Below, piece after piece: positions 59,211 to 64,000 of a stretch of DNA of 64,000 bases. The notes under the pieces were generated by a model. The model ran no database searches, was not told the DNA's origin, and saw nothing but the letters and a program-made list of their open reading frames with translations. The position numbers and the translations under genes are program-made. Source of the DNA: an uncultured Eubacteriaceae bacterium (GTDB lineage: Bacteria; Bacillota; Clostridia; Lachnospirales; CAG-274); the NCBI GenBank assembly GCA_947086655.1, contig CAMTZM010000007.1, positions 20,199 through 84,198 of the forward strand. Direction: 5' to 3'. The number at the start of each line of letters is the position of its first letter. The first letter of the stretch is position 1.

Positions 59211-60482
59211 TTAATCATCATAATCTAAATCATATTCTATTATCTCACCTGTATTTGCGTCTATTTCTATTTCATACTCGTTTCTTCCTACATAAAATTC
59301 AATATCATATATTTCTTTTCCATCTTCATAATCTTTTTTAGTTTTCTTAAATACGGCGTCCTTTTCTTTTACTTTCGCATACTCAAGTGCTATTTTTTTC
59401 GCATCTTCCAAACTTAAATTGCTTTGTGTATCATTTTTTGAGTTTGAACTTTCAATATCAAAATCATATTTTATTATTTCTCCCGTATTTATGTCTATTT
59501 CTATTTCATACTCGTCTCTTCCTACGTAAAATTCAATATCATATACTTCTTTTCCGTTTTCGTAGTCTTTTTTGGTTTTCTTAAATACGGCGTCTTTTTC
59601 TTTTACTTTCGCATACTCAAGTGCTATTTTCTTCGCATCTTCCAAACTTAAATTGCTTTGTGTATCATTTTTTGAGTTTGAACTTTCAATATCAAAATCA
59701 TATTTTATTATTTCTCCCGTATTTATGTCTATTTCTATTTCATACTCGTCTCTTCCTACGTAAAATTCAATATCATATACTTCTTTTCCATTTTCGTAGT
59801 CTTTTTTGGTTTTCTTAAATACGGCGTCTTTTTCTTTTACTTTTGCATACTCAAGTGCTATTTTCTTCGCATCTTCCAAACTTAAATTGCCTTGTGTATT
59901 ATTAGTTGAGTTAAAACTGTCAGCATCTGTTACAGTAAGACTATTTTTACTTTTAAGCGTTACTGTGTTATTTTCTGCATCCCATAAAACTTCTTTATCC
60001 ATAATCTCGCCTATTGCACGAATCGGCAGATATGTACTGCCATTATACAATATAGGATAAATTTTCTGTCCTAAAACGGAATGAAATTCTTTTTTATTTC
60101 CATCTATAAGTATAGTAAAATCAGACCGTTCCTGTATTAAAATATTTTCTGCTCCATTATTTTTGTTTTTTGAGTTGTATGATACACTTGCCTCTCTAAC
60201 ACCGCTTATATTTATAGTCTTATTTTTTTCATCCCAATTTACATTTTTGCCCATAATCTCTCCAATGGAACGTACAGGCAAATATGTGCTTCCTTTGTAC
60301 AAAATAGGATATATGTCTTCTCCGGAAGAACTTTTAAAATAAACCTCTTTATTATCAACCACAATAGAAAAATCAGAACGCATCTGCGCACTTTCCGATT
60401 TAAAACTATCAGCGGCAAAGTTTATAGCCGCTAATAAAGTCAGCATTGACGCAATTACAAAAACATAAACATACTTTTTCAT
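59211..60482 (-). CDS. Secreted protein with two copper-amine-oxidase-like modules and three PepSY repeats
   Basis: The 423-residue product has a signal peptide (KYVYVFVIASMLTLLAAINF). Two copper-amine-oxidase-like modules follow (about 37-97 and 120-180, each with STYLPVRSIGEIM-like motifs). Three PepSY-type repeats of 78 residues begin at about 199, 277 and 355. Repeats 1 and 2 are almost identical; repeat 3 is slightly changed. PepSY domains are thought to inhibit or regulate peptidases or bind wall components outside the cell. The gene lies between gyrB and gyrA, an odd place for a wall protein. GGAGATG ahead of the start gives a sound ribosome site. Confidence 0.85.
   Translation of the reverse strand: MKKYVYVFVIASMLTLLAAINFAADSFKSESAQMRSDFSIVVDNKEVYFKSSSGEDIYPILYKGSTYLPVRSIGEIMGKNVNWDEKNKTINISGVREASVSYNSKNKNNGAENILIQERSDFTILIDGNKKEFHSVLGQKIYPILYNGSTYLPIRAIGEIMDKEVLWDAENNTVTLKSKNSLTVTDADSFNSTNNTQGNLSLEDAKKIALEYAKVKEKDAVFKKTKKDYENGKEVYDIEFYVGRDEYEIEIDINTGEIIKYDFDIESSNSKNDTQSNLSLEDAKKIALEYAKVKEKDAVFKKTKKDYENGKEVYDIEFYVGRDEYEIEIDINTGEIIKYDFDIESSNSKNDTQSNLSLEDAKKIALEYAKVKEKDAVFKKTKKDYEDGKEIYDIEFYVGRNEYEIEIDANTGEIIEYDLDYDD
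59214..59888 (-). repeat. Tandem 234-base PepSY-coding repeats
   Basis: Copies span about 59655-59888, 59421-59654 and 59214-59420 (the last truncated). The first two differ at only a few bases, including third positions, so the duplication is recent or kept uniform by recombination. They are in frame and enlarge the protein by 78 residues per copy. Confidence 0.9.
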
Positions 60483-60527
60483 AATTAATTACATCTCCTT
60501 TTATAGGCCGCTTCAAGCCAATATATT

Positions 60528-62621
<2,094 letters not shown>

Positions 62622-62641
62622 TTACAAATAATGCGTCTTAA

Positions 62642-62920
62642 TTAAGCCTTACTCCGATTTGAAATAATATTACAAAGCGTTAAATACCGTTTTTTTAAAG
62701 TCTGACTTGATATATGAGATAAATATAAAAAACTGTTATTCAGACTTTCTACTAAGATTATTGACTTGATATCGCCTTCCGATACATTTATAACCTTTTT
62801 TTTATTATAAAATACGTTAAGCAACTCTTTATTTATTTCAGAATCGGACTTTAAATAATCAAGTATAACAATTACATCATTTATGGCCACATTAATATTT
62901 GAGCCAATATGTATATACAA
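62642..62920 (-). CDS. remB: Extracellular matrix regulator RemB / DUF370 family
   Basis: The 92-residue protein starts MYIHIGSNINVAINDVIVIL, the DUF370 pattern. In Bacillus the family member YaaB/RemB lies between recF and gyrB and regulates extracellular matrix genes. The start is TTG at 62920, with AGGAGGGA eight bases ahead. It precedes gyrB by 35 bases and is co-transcribed with it from a strong promoter. Its retained position next to gyrB, without recF, marks the edge of the conserved block. Confidence 0.9.
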   Translation of the reverse strand: MYIHIGSNINVAINDVIVILDYLKSDSEINKELLNVFYNKKKVINVSEGDIKSIILVESLNNSFLYLSHISSQTLKKRYLTLCNIISNRSKA

Positions 62921-62971
62921 AAAAATCCCTCCTGCTTTTTAAAGGCAGTTTTACAACTTAAATTTTGTATA

Positions 62972-63000
62972 ATTATAACATATAACCTAAAAATAATCAA
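62972..63000 (-). promoter_or_regulatory. Strong promoter of remB-gyrB
   Basis: On the minus strand TTGATT (62995-63000) and TATAAT (62972-62977) are separated by 17 bases, 52 bases before the remB start. It makes transcription of remB-gyrB independent of any upstream gene. Confidence 0.85.
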
Positions 63001-63179
63001 GTCGGTATTATATTAACACTATGAAATCAATTTTAAATTTTACCATTTATGATTGGTTTTGTTTTATATAAAAATCATTAATCATTATAAAATCTTCTTG
63101 TTTTTTCGATATTTTTTGCAAGAAAAATAAATTGTTTAAAAAATTGAATTGTTATGTATTATTAAAAAAATATCTCACT

Positions 63180-63209
63180 TTGAAATTGATATTTAAAATT
63201 TGATATGAT
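63180..63209 (+). promoter_or_regulatory. Promoter of the PD-(D/E)XK gene
   Basis: TTGAAA (63180-63185) and TATGAT (63204-63209) with an 18-base spacer lie 66 bases before the ATG. Confidence 0.55.
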
Positions 63210-63274
63210 ACAATTTTAATATAAAAAAAGTTAAATTTTATTTAAAAACCTACTATAAATGAAAGGATAATTAA

Positions 63275-64000
63275 ATGAAAATACAAAATAATATTTCTAA
63301 TAGTATTAATATAACTGAAGCAAAAGCAAAACTTGACGCTTCCTGCAAAAAATTATTATCTTTCAAAATTATCCTTGCTCATATTTTAAAAAATTGTCTT
63401 GATGAATTTAAAGATTTTAATGTTGATGATATTGCTTATAAATATATTGACGGCGAACCTAAAATTTCTGAAGTTAATCTTCATCAAGATGAACCTTTTG
63501 ATAATTCTGTTACAGGTATAAATACTGAAAGTACTTCTATTTTAGAAACAACTGTTAGGTATGACATTCTTTTTTTCGCATTCATACCTAAATTAAATGA
63601 AACCGTCGAATTTATAATAAATGTTGAAGCTCAAAACGATTTTTCACCTAATTATCCTTTACTTAAACGCGGCATATATTATTGCTCACGACTTATATCT
63701 TTTCAACGCAACAAAACATTTGACGATGCTGGCTATAATGGTATTAAAAAAGTATTTTCAATATGGATATGCACCGATGTTCCAAAAAATAAGCAAAATA
63801 CAATTACAAGGTTTTCTTTTAACCAAAAAAATATTATAGGAGCTGCTCATTTTAATAAATCTGATTATGATTTAATGGAAATTATAATGGTTTGCATAAG
63901 CGAAAACCATAACCAAAATTATCATGGTTTAATAAAACTATTAGATGTTTATAATGTACCCTATAGAGTGGACACAACAAGACAAAGGGATTATAAAATT
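63275..64000 (+). CDS. PD-(D/E)XK nuclease-family transposase, N-terminal part (cut by window edge)
   Basis: The 242 codons seen run off the window. The product has SCKKLLSFKIILAHILKN, then EVNLHQDEP, TVRYDILFFAF and VEFIINVEAQNDFSPNYPL. This is the pattern of the large PD-(D/E)XK nuclease-family transposase group (PF12784-like) that is abundant in Lachnospiraceae genomes. The conserved Asp and the E-A-Q strand form the likely nuclease core. RGIYYCSRLISFQ and VFSIWICTDVP follow as in that family. The ATG at 63275 lies behind AAAGGA. It is divergent from remB and lies where dnaA-dnaN-recF would be expected. Whether it is active is unknown. Confidence 0.8.
   Translation, partial: MKIQNNISNSINITEAKAKLDASCKKLLSFKIILAHILKNCLDEFKDFNVDDIAYKYIDGEPKISEVNLHQDEPFDNSVTGINTESTSILETTVRYDILFFAFIPKLNETVEFIINVEAQNDFSPNYPLLKRGIYYCSRLISFQRNKTFDDAGYNGIKKVFSIWICTDVPKNKQNTITRFSFNQKNIIGAAHFNKSDYDLMEIIMVCISENHNQNYHGLIKLLDVYNVPYRVDTTRQRDYKI

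Larger units (their letters stand above)
62921..63274. other. 354-base divergent region, remB / PD-(D/E)XK gene
   Basis: This gap holds two divergent promoters, listed separately, and otherwise AT-rich DNA. I found no DnaA boxes, no part of recF, and no RNA gene. This is where the conserved origin-linked gene order stops. Confidence 0.7.

Noticed and set aside
59387..59818. Repeated 65-codon plus-strand frames, which could suggest a repeated small gene
   Set aside because: They are the antisense of the PepSY repeats and are identical only because the repeats are.
59214..59888. Direct repeats considered as a CRISPR array
   Set aside because: The units are 234 bases long, contiguous without spacers and in frame within a coding sequence.

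Overview
This 64 kb window is chromosomal DNA from a low-GC, Gram-positive, endospore-forming anaerobe of the Clostridia. I favour a Lachnospirales-like lineage, by inference. The evidence is strongly AT-rich DNA and A/T-ending codons, AGGAGG-type ribosome sites, and many TTG starts. The spore protease gene gpr, a SpoIIIJ-type yidC, formate-tetrahydrofolate ligase and several S-layer-homology (SLH) proteins also point this way. No phage, plasmid, CRISPR or defence locus is visible.

Left part (1-13 kb): the start of glgC (cut by the window edge), murC, a cluster of four DnaA-box matches, a 2049-residue secreted PL9-type pectate lyase with Ig-like and SLH domains, a second secreted protein of unknown function, and recX followed by a TPR gene. 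Middle part (13-30 kb): a MIF-like tautomerase, gpr and rpsT, then a long leftward cluster read as ftsK-fhs-folD-rimO-pgsA-cinA-recA. Rightward purK-purE, a small XRE regulator and leftward glmU-prs follow.

Cell-surface part (30-47.5 kb): a tail-anchored Ig-like surface protein, a parvulin-type lipoprotein, an apparent operon SLH-SLH-ctpA-pyrG, two tandem multi-HAMP chemoreceptors, a cyclophilin lipoprotein and two proteins with copper-amine-oxidase-like domains. A tRNA-Ser(GCU) closes this stretch.

Origin-associated part (48-63 kb): the conserved block noc/parB-rsmG-(unknown)-mnmG-mnmE-jag-yidC-yidD-rnpA-rpmH, all leftward, joined directly to gyrA, a PepSY-repeat gene, gyrB and remB, also leftward. 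In most Firmicutes oriC, dnaA, dnaN and recF lie between rpmH and remB/gyrB, and gyrBA points away from rpmH. Here those genes are absent from the junction, remB-gyrB has its own strong promoter, and the edge carries a PD-(D/E)XK transposase-family gene. A rearrangement around the origin is the simplest inference.

The main points for a second look are this altered origin flank, the Noc/ParB protein with mixed specificity residues and no membrane helix, the DnaA-box cluster after murC, the PepSY-repeat gene and MITE-like element inside the gyrase locus, and a family of small palindromic repeats resembling IS200/IS605 ends. I did not find a clearly new multi-gene system.
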